The position numbers and the translations under genes are program-made. This document shows, one piece after another, positions 1 to 7,182 of a DNA stretch of 22,993 nt (position 1 is the first letter of the stretch; each line of letters starts with the position of its first letter). Where the stretch lies: positions 1-22,993 of the forward strand of contig DJWY01000026.1 in assembly GCA_002448305.1 (NCBI GenBank). Direction: 5' to 3'. The stretch comes from Selenomonadales bacterium UBA7018. GTDB lineage: Bacteria; Bacillota; Negativicutes; Selenomonadales; Selenomonadaceae. The notes under the pieces are model-generated. The model saw only the letters and a program-made list of their open reading frames with translations, was not told where the DNA came from and searched no databases.

Positions 1-380
1 CTTTCGGCAAGAATAAATCGGCAACCTTCGGCGGCAAGAAAAATTCTAAGAAGCAAACCGCGATTTTCAATGATGATGAAGTTCCAACCTTCGGCAAACA
101 GCAGAATATGACTTTCGGCGCAAAACAATCCCAAAACATGTGGGGTAATGACAAATTCTCCGGCGAAGATATTTTCAACGGTAGCAACTTCGATTTCAGC
201 AAGCCGAGCGATATTTCAGGTATTGTCGGTAACGCAGACGCAAATATTTCCTTCGACTTCGGCGGGCAAAATAATAAATTCGGCAGTTTCAATAAGGGCG
301 ATATGATGTCCGCAACGTTCGGCGGGCAGGGCGGTCAAATGAACGCTCCGGCAAGTCGTAATTCGGGCAGAATGAGATAA
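1..380 (+). CDS. FG-rich low-complexity protein, C-terminal fragment
   Basis: The frame is open from base 3 to the TAA at 378-380, so this is the last ~125 residues of a gene that begins outside the window. An internal ATG at 108 is unlikely to be the true start, because the same repeat style continues upstream of it. The sequence is low in complexity and rich in Gly, Asn, Lys, Gln and Phe. It contains seven Phe-Gly dipeptides, mostly in TFGG, TFGK, TFGA or DFGG contexts, and ends in a basic Arg-rich tail (NSGRMR). There is no membrane segment or recognisable catalytic motif in the visible part. It looks intrinsically disordered. I do not recognise the family and assign no function. A terminator follows directly. 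Confidence 0.7.
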   Translation, partial: FGKNKSATFGGKKNSKKQTAIFNDDEVPTFGKQQNMTFGAKQSQNMWGNDKFSGEDIFNGSNFDFSKPSDISGIVGNADANISFDFGGQNNKFGSFNKGDMMSATFGGQGGQMNAPASRNSGRMR

Positions 381-400
381 ATAAATACTTACCAACTCCA

Positions 401-433
401 AGAGTCGTCAAAAATTTTTGGCGGCTCTTTTTG
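401..433 (+). terminator. Intrinsic terminator of the FG-rich gene
   Basis: The arms agagtcgtc (401-409) and ggcggctct (420-428) form a 9-bp stem with two G-U pairs. A run of five T (428-432) follows. It sits 20 bp after the stop codon of the upstream gene. Confidence 0.75.
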
Positions 434-462
434 TTGCAAGAAACGCGCTTAGGTTGTAAAAT
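434..462 (+). promoter_or_regulatory. Putative sigma-A promoter for the alcohol dehydrogenase/ychF unit
   Basis: A -35 TTGCAA (434-439), a 17-base spacer and a -10 TAAAAT (457-462) lie between the preceding terminator and the SD at 482-488. The same hexamer pair with the same spacing recurs upstream of ilvD at 16011-16039, which supports it. Predicted from sequence only. Confidence 0.55.
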
Positions 463-494
463 TTCGCCATAGAATTTTAATCGGAGGTTTAGTT

Positions 495-1664
495 ATGCAT
501 AGCTTTGAATATTGTTGCCCGACGGAAATAATTTTCGGGCAGGGCGCGGAAGATAAGGTTGCCAAGAAAATTCGCAAGTATGGCGGCTCGCGTGTCATGA
601 TTCTTTACGGCGGCGGCAGTGCTGTTAGGAGCGGGCTTATCGGCAAAGTCGAAAAACTTCTTGCCGGCTTTGAATTGAAAACTTTGGGCGGCGTCAAACC
701 AAATCCGCGCTTGAGTTTCGCCCGCAATGCAATTCGTGAAGCGATTGACGCAAAGATAAATTTCGTCTTGGCAGTCGGCGGCGGTAGCGTTATCGATACG
801 GCTAAAGCGATTGCGCTTGGCGCGGTTAATCCCGACGTTGACATTTGGGCGCACTGGACGAATAAAAATCGCATGGAAAAATCTTTGCCGGTCGGCGTCG
901 TCTTGACGATTGCGGCGGCAGGTTCTGAAACTTCTGATTCCGCCGTTCTGACTGACGAAGAAAGCGGGCTTAAACGCGGCTCGATTACTCCGCGTCCGGT
1001 TTTCGCGATTATGAATCCGCAGTTCGCTTTGACCGTTCCGCATTACCCGCTTATTTGCGGCATTGCTGATATTATTATGCACACGCTCGAAAGGTATTTC
1101 AGCAAGATTGAAGGCAATGAATTTACCGATATGGTTGCCGAATCGCTGATTAAAAATGTTATGGCGCAGTCGAAAGCCCTGCTGAAAAATCCGCAAGACC
1201 TGCACGCAATGAGCGAAATAATGTGGTGCGGTTCGGTATCGCATACGGGCTTCACGGGACTTGGACGCGACAGAGATTTTTCCGCGCATAAACTCGGACA
1301 CGAATTGAGCGGGCGTTATGATGTTCTTCACGGCGCGAGCTTGACTGCGGTTTGGGCGTCATGGGCGCGAACTGTTTACACCGTCAAGCCAGAACGTTTC
1401 GCCAACTTTGCAGAGAAAATTTTCGGCATAACTGACGGCACGATTGACGAACGCGCCCGCGCAGGTATCGACGCTATGGAGAATTATTTCCGCGAGCTTG
1501 GCACGCCAACGAATTTTTCAGAGCTGGGAATTGGCATCAAGAGCGATGACGAATTGAAAATTCTTGCGGACATGGTCACTTCAAACGGCACGAAAAAAGT
1601 TGCGACATTCCAGCCTATGGACAGAGATTTAGTTTTGAAGATTTATCGCGTTGCGAATCATTAA
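495..1664 (+). CDS. Iron-containing alcohol dehydrogenase (BdhA/YqhD-like)
   Basis: Cytoplasmic group III alcohol dehydrogenase, 389 aa (normal family length), expected to interconvert aldehydes or ketones and alcohols with NAD(P)H, as butanol dehydrogenases do in anaerobes. The N-terminal nucleotide-binding half has GGGS at 40-42 and the GGGSVIDTAKAIALGA stretch at 95-110. The C-terminal half carries the expected metal ligands D192, H196, H265 and H279, plus the conserved active-site H269. The ATG start has SD cggaggt at 482-488 with 7-base spacing. The gene is 18 bp ahead of ychF, so the two are probably cotranscribed. Resemblance is strongest to the BdhA/YqhD branch; cofactor preference and substrate cannot be read from the sequence. 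Confidence 0.9.
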   Translation: MHSFEYCCPTEIIFGQGAEDKVAKKIRKYGGSRVMILYGGGSAVRSGLIGKVEKLLAGFELKTLGGVKPNPRLSFARNAIREAIDAKINFVLAVGGGSVIDTAKAIALGAVNPDVDIWAHWTNKNRMEKSLPVGVVLTIAAAGSETSDSAVLTDEESGLKRGSITPRPVFAIMNPQFALTVPHYPLICGIADIIMHTLERYFSKIEGNEFTDMVAESLIKNVMAQSKALLKNPQDLHAMSEIMWCGSVSHTGFTGLGRDRDFSAHKLGHELSGRYDVLHGASLTAVWASWARTVYTVKPERFANFAEKIFGITDGTIDERARAGIDAMENYFRELGTPTNFSELGIGIKSDDELKILADMVTSNGTKKVATFQPMDRDLVLKIYRVANH

Positions 1665-1682
1665 ACATTTGGGGGAAAATTC

Positions 1683-2780
1683 ATGAGCAGTCTTGAAGTT
1701 GGTATCGTCGGTTTGCCCAATGTCGGTAAGTCGACGCTTTTTAATGCGATAACGAAAGCGGGCGCAGAGGCGGCAAATTATCCTTTCTGCACCATTGAGC
1801 CGAATGTTGGCGTAGTCGCTGTTCCTGACCCGCGCTTAGAAGTCTTGACGAAACTTTATAATTCCAAGAAAACGACGCCCGCTAGTGTTCGCTTTGTTGA
1901 CATTGCGGGGCTTGTCAAGGGCGCGTCGAAGGGCGAAGGGCTTGGCAATAAATTCTTAGAACATATTCGCCAAGTTGATGCCATTGCTCACGTCGTGCGC
2001 TGTTTTGAGGACGAAAATATTACGCACGTCGCTGACACGATTGACCCTTTGCGCGATATTGATACGATTCAAACTGAACTTTGCCTTGCTGACTTAGACA
2101 TTGTGGAAAAACGACTTGCTAAGGTCGCTAAACTTTTGAAGTCGGGGAGCAAGGAAGCTAAGCTGGAAAACGAAATTTTAGAGCGCGTTAAAAATGCCCT
2201 AGACAATGCAAAACCTGCACGGAGTCTGAATCTTAGCGACGACGAACTTTTCATAATTCGCGACGCAAATTTATTGACGCTTAAACCCACGCTTTATATT
2301 GCCAACGTCGCTGAAGACGAACTCACAGAGGAAAATTCACACGTCCAAAAAGTTCGTAAGCTTGCCGCGCAGGAAGGAGCGCAAGTCGTAGTTATCTGCG
2401 CGAAGGTCGAATCCGAAATTGCGGAACTCGACGCCGACGAAGCTAAGGAATTTTTAGCGGACTTGGGCTTAGATAGTTCAGGGCTAGATAGATTAATTCA
2501 TGCGGCATTTGACTTGCTGGGCTTGATGACTTTCTTGACGGCGGGACCAGATGAATGCCGCGCTTGGACGATTAAAAAAGGCACGGCGGCAGTCAAGGCG
2601 GCAGGCAAAATTCATAGCGATATTGAACGCGGCTTTATTCGTGCGGAAATTGTCAACTACGATGATTTAATTAAACTCGGTTCAATCAACGCCGCCCGCG
2701 ACAAAGGGCTTGTGCGCCTAGAAGGCAAAGATTATATCATGCAGGACGGCGACGTTACTTATTTCCGCTTCAACGTTTAA
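1683..2780 (+). CDS. ychF: Ribosome-binding ATPase/GTPase YchF (Obg family)
   Basis: Universal P-loop NTPase of the OBG family, 365 aa, full length. YchF binds the ribosome and hydrolyses ATP; it is linked to translation and stress responses. The G1 loop is GLPNVGKS (10-17) and the G3 region is DIAGLVKGASKGEGLGN (73-89). The G4 position reads NVAE (208-211), matching the NxxE form that distinguishes ATP-preferring YchF from NKxD GTPases. A helical insert spans about 130-190, and the C-terminal TGS domain (from about 275) ends in a typical DVTYFRFNV-type tail. The start is ATG 6 bases after SD ggggga. It lies 18 bp behind the alcohol dehydrogenase gene and ends at the bidirectional terminator at 2796-2827. 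Confidence 0.97.
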   Translation: MSSLEVGIVGLPNVGKSTLFNAITKAGAEAANYPFCTIEPNVGVVAVPDPRLEVLTKLYNSKKTTPASVRFVDIAGLVKGASKGEGLGNKFLEHIRQVDAIAHVVRCFEDENITHVADTIDPLRDIDTIQTELCLADLDIVEKRLAKVAKLLKSGSKEAKLENEILERVKNALDNAKPARSLNLSDDELFIIRDANLLTLKPTLYIANVAEDELTEENSHVQKVRKLAAQEGAQVVVICAKVESEIAELDADEAKEFLADLGLDSSGLDRLIHAAFDLLGLMTFLTAGPDECRAWTIKKGTAAVKAAGKIHSDIERGFIRAEIVNYDDLIKLGSINAARDKGLVRLEGKDYIMQDGDVTYFRFNV

Positions 2781-2795
2781 AAGTTTTCCAAAGTA

Positions 2796-2827
2796 AAAAA
2801 CGGTCTCGATTTTTGAGACCGCTTTTT
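2796..2827. terminator. Bidirectional intrinsic terminator between convergent ychF and oppA-type genes
   Basis: A perfect 7-bp stem (cggtctc at 2801-2807, gagaccg at 2815-2821) has A5 on its left side and, after one C, T5 on its right. It can therefore end ychF transcription on + and the binding-protein operon on -. It lies 16 bp past the ychF stop and 20 bp past the end of the - strand gene. Confidence 0.85.
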
Positions 2828-2846
2828 AGTTTCTTGTTATAATTCT

Positions 2847-4502
2847 TTACTTAGTCAGCTTAACGTTTTTGAAGACGCGACTGACGCCCGCTACATGAAA
2901 ATCAATGCCCGTGACGAAAGGCGCGATTAGAAGGGAATTTGCGCTAGTGTAAAGCGGCGCGATAACAGCATTATCAAGGAGAATTTCTTCTGCGTCGTAA
3001 AGCGCATTCCAACGAGCTTCGTAATCTTCAACAAGACTGCCCGTCGTGCAATCGTCAATAATTTTGTCGTAAGCGGCGTTGCTCCAGTGCTCAGCAATTT
3101 CGCAACCGGTAGTTGTCCACAGCGTCAAGAAAGTCATTGGGTCGTTGTAATCGGGAACCCACCCAACCAAAGCTAAATCGTAATTGTTGGAAGTGACGTT
3201 GCTAAGGTATTCGGCTTTGGGCATGGGCTGAAGATTAATTTTCACGCCGGGCAAATTTTCTTCAACCTGCGACTTAATCGCCTGAACAATTTTTGTATTG
3301 GAGTCACCGTCGTTGGAGAAAATCAGATTGAGCGCGAATTCATCTTTGCCGAGTTCGCTTTTGGCAGTCTCCAAATATTTGCGGGCTTTATCAACATTGA
3401 AGCTTACAACGTCAGAAAATTGCTTTTGGTCTTCGGCGAAAAATTTACCGGTCTTAGCATTGGGCGCGAAGTCGAGCGGCACGGCGGTATAAGTTGCCTT
3501 TGCACCGTTGACAACGTAATTATCGACGAGCGATTCACGGTCAATAGCGTTGGAAATAGCGAGGCGCAAGTTGACGTTGGATAGTGCGCCCGCGTGATGA
3601 TTTTTCGGGTCTTGGTTAAAGGAAAGATAATTGAGTTCACCCGACGAGAATGTTTTCAAGTTCTTAGAAAGTTGAGCATCTTGCTTGACGTGTTCGACTT
3701 GATTGCCGCCAATGCTGACGACATTAATCGTACCGTTTTTAAAGGAAGTCAGCGCGTTATCGGACGAAGAGACGACTTGATATTGGAAACCGTCAATGGA
3801 AATGTTGTCGGCGTTCCAGTAGGAATCATTTTTCTTGAGTTGAATATTGGCGGCACCGGGAATATATTCGCTTAACACGAACGCGCCATTAGAAAGAAAA
3901 GTATCGGGGCTTGTGCCGTAACTGCCGGCAGTGAGCGAGTTATAAAATTTTTCGTTAATGGGGTAGAAAGTGGGAAAAACCATAAGCGACGGGAAAAATG
4001 AAACCGGCGCATCGAGTTCAACAACAAAAGTTTTCGGGTCTGGCGCGGATACTCCCAAAGTTTTGGGGTCAGCACCTTTTATAACGGCGTCGGCATTTTT
4101 CACGCAAGCAACCGTATCGCCCATAATGTAGGAATATTCCTGCGACATTTGGCAATGACGTCGCCACGCAAATACAAAATCATCAGCGGTAACAGGGTCG
4201 CCGTTTGCCCATTTCGCGTCGCGCAAGTGGAAAGTATAAGTTTTGCCGTCTTCGGATACGTCGAAACTTTCAGCGATAGCCGGAATCGTTTTACCTTCAG
4301 AATCGAGTTGCATTAAGCCCTCCATACAATCAGCGATAACTTCAAAGGACGCAACGTCGATAGCCTGCGCACTGTCAAGCGAAACGATATTTGAACCGAG
4401 CATTACGCTTAATTTACCGCTATTGCCCGCTGAATCAGAGCCGCCGCAACCCGTGAAAATCATCGTCACAAGCAAAAGCAGTGCCGTAAAAATTTTTTTC
4501 AT
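2847..4502 (-). CDS. Oligopeptide ABC transporter substrate-binding lipoprotein (OppA family), copy 2
   Basis: Extracytoplasmic peptide-binding protein of the SBP_bac_5 (OppA/DppA) family, 551 aa. The N-terminus is a lipoprotein signal: two Lys, a hydrophobic core and lipobox FTGC with Cys19, followed by GGSDSAGNSG. The binding domain includes SFDVSEDGKTYTFHLRDAKW near 84-103 and the WVPDYNDP pocket-lining segment near 440. It is the second of a tandem pair, 27 bp behind a paralogue that is nearly identical through the middle and differs in the signal peptide and near 430-475. The start is ATG with SD aaggg/gag 7 bases upstream. The likely partner is the OppBCDF set at 8075-12050, which lacks a binding-protein gene of its own. 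Actual ligand unknown; murein peptides are a possibility given the peptidase at the head of the operon. Confidence 0.93.
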   Translation of the reverse strand: MKKIFTALLLLVTMIFTGCGGSDSAGNSGKLSVMLGSNIVSLDSAQAIDVASFEVIADCMEGLMQLDSEGKTIPAIAESFDVSEDGKTYTFHLRDAKWANGDPVTADDFVFAWRRHCQMSQEYSYIMGDTVACVKNADAVIKGADPKTLGVSAPDPKTFVVELDAPVSFFPSLMVFPTFYPINEKFYNSLTAGSYGTSPDTFLSNGAFVLSEYIPGAANIQLKKNDSYWNADNISIDGFQYQVVSSSDNALTSFKNGTINVVSIGGNQVEHVKQDAQLSKNLKTFSSGELNYLSFNQDPKNHHAGALSNVNLRLAISNAIDRESLVDNYVVNGAKATYTAVPLDFAPNAKTGKFFAEDQKQFSDVVSFNVDKARKYLETAKSELGKDEFALNLIFSNDGDSNTKIVQAIKSQVEENLPGVKINLQPMPKAEYLSNVTSNNYDLALVGWVPDYNDPMTFLTLWTTTGCEIAEHWSNAAYDKIIDDCTTGSLVEDYEARWNALYDAEEILLDNAVIAPLYTSANSLLIAPFVTGIDFHVAGVSRVFKNVKLTK

Positions 4503-4529
4503 GTCGATTCTCCCTTTACATTTATTTTT

Positions 4530-6182
4530 TCATTTAAGCCTTACATTTTTAAAGACGCGATGAACACCCGCGACATGAAAATCAATGCCCGTGACGAAAG
4601 GCGCGATTAGAAGTGAATTTGCGTTAGTGTAAAGCGGCGCGATAACGGCATTATTGAGCAAAATTTTTTCCGCGTCGTAAAGCGCATTCCAACGGGCGTC
4701 GTAATCATCGGCAAGACTGCCCGTCGTGCAATCGGCAATAATTTTGTCGTAAGCGGCGTTGCTCCAATGTTCGCTCATCTCGCTACCAAAAGTTGTCCAC
4801 AGCGTCAAGAAAGTCATTGGGTCGTTATAATCGGGTATCCAGCGTTTAAAAGCCAAATCGTAGCTGTTGGAATGAATGCAACTTAAATATTCTGCTCTGG
4901 GCATGGGCTGAAGATTGATTTTCACGCCGGGCAAATTTTCTTCAACCTGCGACTTAATCGCCTGAACAATTTTTGTATTGGAGTCGCCGTCGTTGGAGAA
5001 AATCAGATTGAGCGCGAATTCATCTTTGCCGAGTTCGCTTTTGGCAGTCTCCAAATATTTGCGGGCTTTATCAACATTGAAGCTTACAACGTCAGAAAAT
5101 TGCTTTTGGTCTTCGGCAAAAAATTTACCACTCTTAGCATTTGGCGCGAAGTCGAGCGGCACGGCGGTATAAGTTGCCTTTGCACCGTTGACAACGTAAT
5201 TATCGACGAGCGATTCACGGTCAATAGCGTTGGAAATTGCAAGGCGCAAGTTGACGTTGGATAGTGCGCCCGCGTGATGATTTTTCGGGTCTTGGTTAAA
5301 GGAAAGATAATTGAGTTCACCCGACGAGAATGTTTTCAAGTTCTTAGAAAGTTCCGCGTCCTGCTTGACGTGTTCGACTTGATTGCCGCCAATGCTGACG
5401 ACATTAAGCGTACCGTTTTTAAAGGAAGTCAGCGCGTTATCGGACGAAGAGACGATTTGATATTGAAAACCGTCAATGGAAATGTTGCCGGCGTTCCAGT
5501 AAGAATCATTTTTCTTGAGTTGAATATTTGCCGTGCCGGGAATATATTCGCTTAACATGAACGCGCCGTTAGAAAGGAAAGTTTCGGGGCTTGTGCCGTA
5601 ACTGCCGGCAGTAAGCGAGTTATAAAATTTTTCGTTAATCGGGTAGAAAGTCGGGAAGACCATAAGCGACGGAAAGAACGAAACCGGCGCGTCAAGCTCA
5701 ACTACAAAAGTTTTCGGGTCGGGCGCGGATACTCCCAAAGTTTTGGGGTCAGCACCTTTTATAACGGCGTCGGCATTTTTCACGCAAGCAACCGTATCGC
5801 CCATAATGTAAGAATATTCTTCAGCCTTTTGGCAATGACGCCGCCACGCAAATACAAAATCATCAGCGGTAACAGGGTCGCCGTTCGCCCATTTCGCGTC
5901 GCGCAGGTGGAAAGTATAAGTTTTGCCGTCTTCGGATACGTCGAAACTTTCAGCGATAGCCGGAATTGTTTTGCCTTCAGAATCAAGTTGCATTAAGCCC
6001 TCCATACAATCAGCGATAACTTCAAAGGACACACTGTCGGTAGTGTTCGCGCTGTCGAGCGAAACGACATTTGAAGCAAACATGACGCTCAATTTTTTGT
6101 TGCCGTCCGCTGAATCAGAGCCGCCGCAACCGCTAAACAACAAACAAACCGCGCAGATTGCCGCCATTAAAAATTTTTTCAC
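4530..6182 (-). CDS. Oligopeptide ABC transporter substrate-binding lipoprotein (OppA family), copy 1
   Basis: Paralogue of the downstream gene, 550 aa, same SBP_bac_5 fold. The signal peptide differs (MKKFLMAAICAVCLLFSGC, lipobox FSGC, Cys19). The start is GTG at 6182-6180, overlapping the TGA of the M15 peptidase gene in a GTGA tetranucleotide. An SD-like aaggaaggaagg lies about 9 bases upstream, so translational coupling is likely. DNA identity to copy 2 is very high between about 4900 and 6000, including synonymous sites, and drops at both ends. Differing residues cluster near 430-475 (CIHSN versus NVTSN; FKRWIPDY versus LVGWVPDY; TFGSEMSEH versus TTGCEIAEH). That region lines the ligand pocket in this family, so the two copies may differ in specificity (inference). 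Confidence 0.93.
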   Translation of the reverse strand: MKKFLMAAICAVCLLFSGCGGSDSADGNKKLSVMFASNVVSLDSANTTDSVSFEVIADCMEGLMQLDSEGKTIPAIAESFDVSEDGKTYTFHLRDAKWANGDPVTADDFVFAWRRHCQKAEEYSYIMGDTVACVKNADAVIKGADPKTLGVSAPDPKTFVVELDAPVSFFPSLMVFPTFYPINEKFYNSLTAGSYGTSPETFLSNGAFMLSEYIPGTANIQLKKNDSYWNAGNISIDGFQYQIVSSSDNALTSFKNGTLNVVSIGGNQVEHVKQDAELSKNLKTFSSGELNYLSFNQDPKNHHAGALSNVNLRLAISNAIDRESLVDNYVVNGAKATYTAVPLDFAPNAKSGKFFAEDQKQFSDVVSFNVDKARKYLETAKSELGKDEFALNLIFSNDGDSNTKIVQAIKSQVEENLPGVKINLQPMPRAEYLSCIHSNSYDLAFKRWIPDYNDPMTFLTLWTTFGSEMSEHWSNAAYDKIIADCTTGSLADDYDARWNALYDAEKILLNNAVIAPLYTNANSLLIAPFVTGIDFHVAGVHRVFKNVRLK

Positions 6183-6778
6183 CTGATAATCCTTCCTTCC
6201 TTAAAGAAATGCTGATAATCTTTTTCGTCGGGCAAATCCTTGCCGCCCCATAAAAAACCGTGTGCGGTAAAAAGTTTGTAGCATAAATCGTTCTCATCAA
6301 TCTTGTACGGAAAATTTTTCGTGCGGTCTTCAAAATCGTCGGCGTTTGCGGGCGCGATAATCTTTTTTCCGTCAACGCTTTTGATATAGGGATTGTAAAG
6401 CGGATTAATATCGACCGCGAGCCCGTAGCCGTGCAGGGAAATTCTATTGGTATATGAAACGTACCGGAAGTTGAAGCACGAAGAATTATTATCGCTCATA
6501 GAAAGTTCGTCGTCGGCGGCGTATTCGTCAATCAGCCGAATTTTTTCTATCGGATAATTTGCCTCATAAAGTTTCTTGAAAATGTCCAATAAATTTTCGG
6601 CAATGCTCACGTTGCAAATTAATTCGCCTTCCAAAGTTTTGCCGCTTAAATCCTTATGCAGGACATGCAAATAGCGCAATTCCTCTAAAGGCAACGGGCA
6701 ATTTTTCTTATAGGACTTGCCGGCAATCTTCGCAAAAATTTTTTCATCTATCTCCGATATGTAAAATGATTCATTCAA
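6179..6778 (-). CDS. M15-family peptidoglycan peptidase (VanY/endolysin-like, no signal peptide)
   Basis: Zinc peptidase of the M15 family, 199 aa. The motif SLHGYGLAVDINPLYNP (114-130) supplies ligands H116 and D123. The C-terminal HGFLWGG (173-179) plus DYQHF (187-191) supplies the third ligand H190 and acidic D187. Such enzymes cut D-Ala-D-Ala or L-Ala-D-Glu bonds in peptidoglycan peptides. The start is TTG at 6778-6776 with SD aggaggt (6789-6795) 10 bases upstream; the nearby ATG is out of frame. The N-terminus (MNESFYISEIDEK) has no signal peptide or membrane segment, so the product is predicted cytoplasmic unless released by lysis or another route. It is first in the operon and coupled by a 4-bp overlap to an OppA-type gene, which suggests a link between muropeptide uptake and hydrolysis (inference). 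Confidence 0.8.
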   Translation of the reverse strand: MNESFYISEIDEKIFAKIAGKSYKKNCPLPLEELRYLHVLHKDLSGKTLEGELICNVSIAENLLDIFKKLYEANYPIEKIRLIDEYAADDELSMSDNNSSCFNFRYVSYTNRISLHGYGLAVDINPLYNPYIKSVDGKKIIAPANADDFEDRTKNFPYKIDENDLCYKLFTAHGFLWGGKDLPDEKDYQHFFKEGRIIR

Positions 6779-6810
6779 AATTTTTGATACCTCCTAAACA
6801 GATTTTTTTC

Positions 6811-6840
6811 ATAATAGCAGAGCCGGTGAAAGTCTGTCAA
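6811..6840 (-). promoter_or_regulatory. Putative sigma-A promoter of the M15 peptidase-oppA-oppA operon
   Basis: On the - strand a consensus -35 TTGACA (6840-6835), an 18-base spacer and a -10 TATTAT (6816-6811) precede the peptidase SD (6795-6789). The predicted start of transcription near 6804 leaves a leader of about 25 nt. Confidence 0.65.
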
Positions 6841-6882
6841 GTTTTTTACAGATTACTTATTGCTTTTGCGGCGATTACTGCC

Positions 6883-7101
6883 TCAAAAAAAGAGCCATTT
6901 GACGTCGGCAAGGTCGGTTACACCGTCACCGTTGAAGTCGCGCACTTTGCTAACGTCAAACCTTATCGCTGATTTTTTCTTGTCGAAGTTGGGATTTTCA
7001 TTGGGCGTACCGAAAAAGTTGAGTTCAGTCTGGACAATGGGCGTATAAAATTCGTCCTTTTTAGCCTTAGCCGCCGTGTTGAGTTTTTTATTTTTCACCA
7101 T
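6883..7101 (-). CDS. Small protein with a dockerin-like EF-hand loop and a methylase-like N-terminus
   Basis: Hypothetical 72-aa product. I chose ATG 7101 because SD gggag (7110-7114) lies 8 bases upstream; the frame also extends to an ATG at 7149. The N-terminal KKLNTAAKAKKDEFYT resembles the conserved start of EcoRI-type adenine methylases (AKKAKKDEFYT followed by a DI..EL helix), but the catalytic methylase domain is absent. The C-terminus has DFNGDGVTDLAD (55-66), which matches a 12-residue calcium loop of dockerin or VCBS type with acidic or Asn residues at loop positions 1, 3, 5, 9 and 12. There is no signal peptide. It could be a genuine small gene or a fusion of two decayed fragments. 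It lies upstream of, and on the same strand as, the M15 operon promoter, and is divergent from apbE. Confidence 0.45.
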   Translation of the reverse strand: MVKNKKLNTAAKAKKDEFYTPIVQTELNFFGTPNENPNFDKKKSAIRFDVSKVRDFNGDGVTDLADVKWLFF

Positions 7102-7182
7102 GATATTTTCTCCCATTTCAAAACAAATTTCAGAAAGCTTATATATCATATCAGCGCATTAAGAAATATTTTGGAGGAGCTT

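Noticed and set aside
489..1331. Long (280-codon) open frame opposite the alcohol dehydrogenase gene
   Set aside because: It is antisense to a clear enzyme gene, its product is Arg/Asn/Phe-rich without motifs, and it has no plausible SD. It is a codon-usage shadow.
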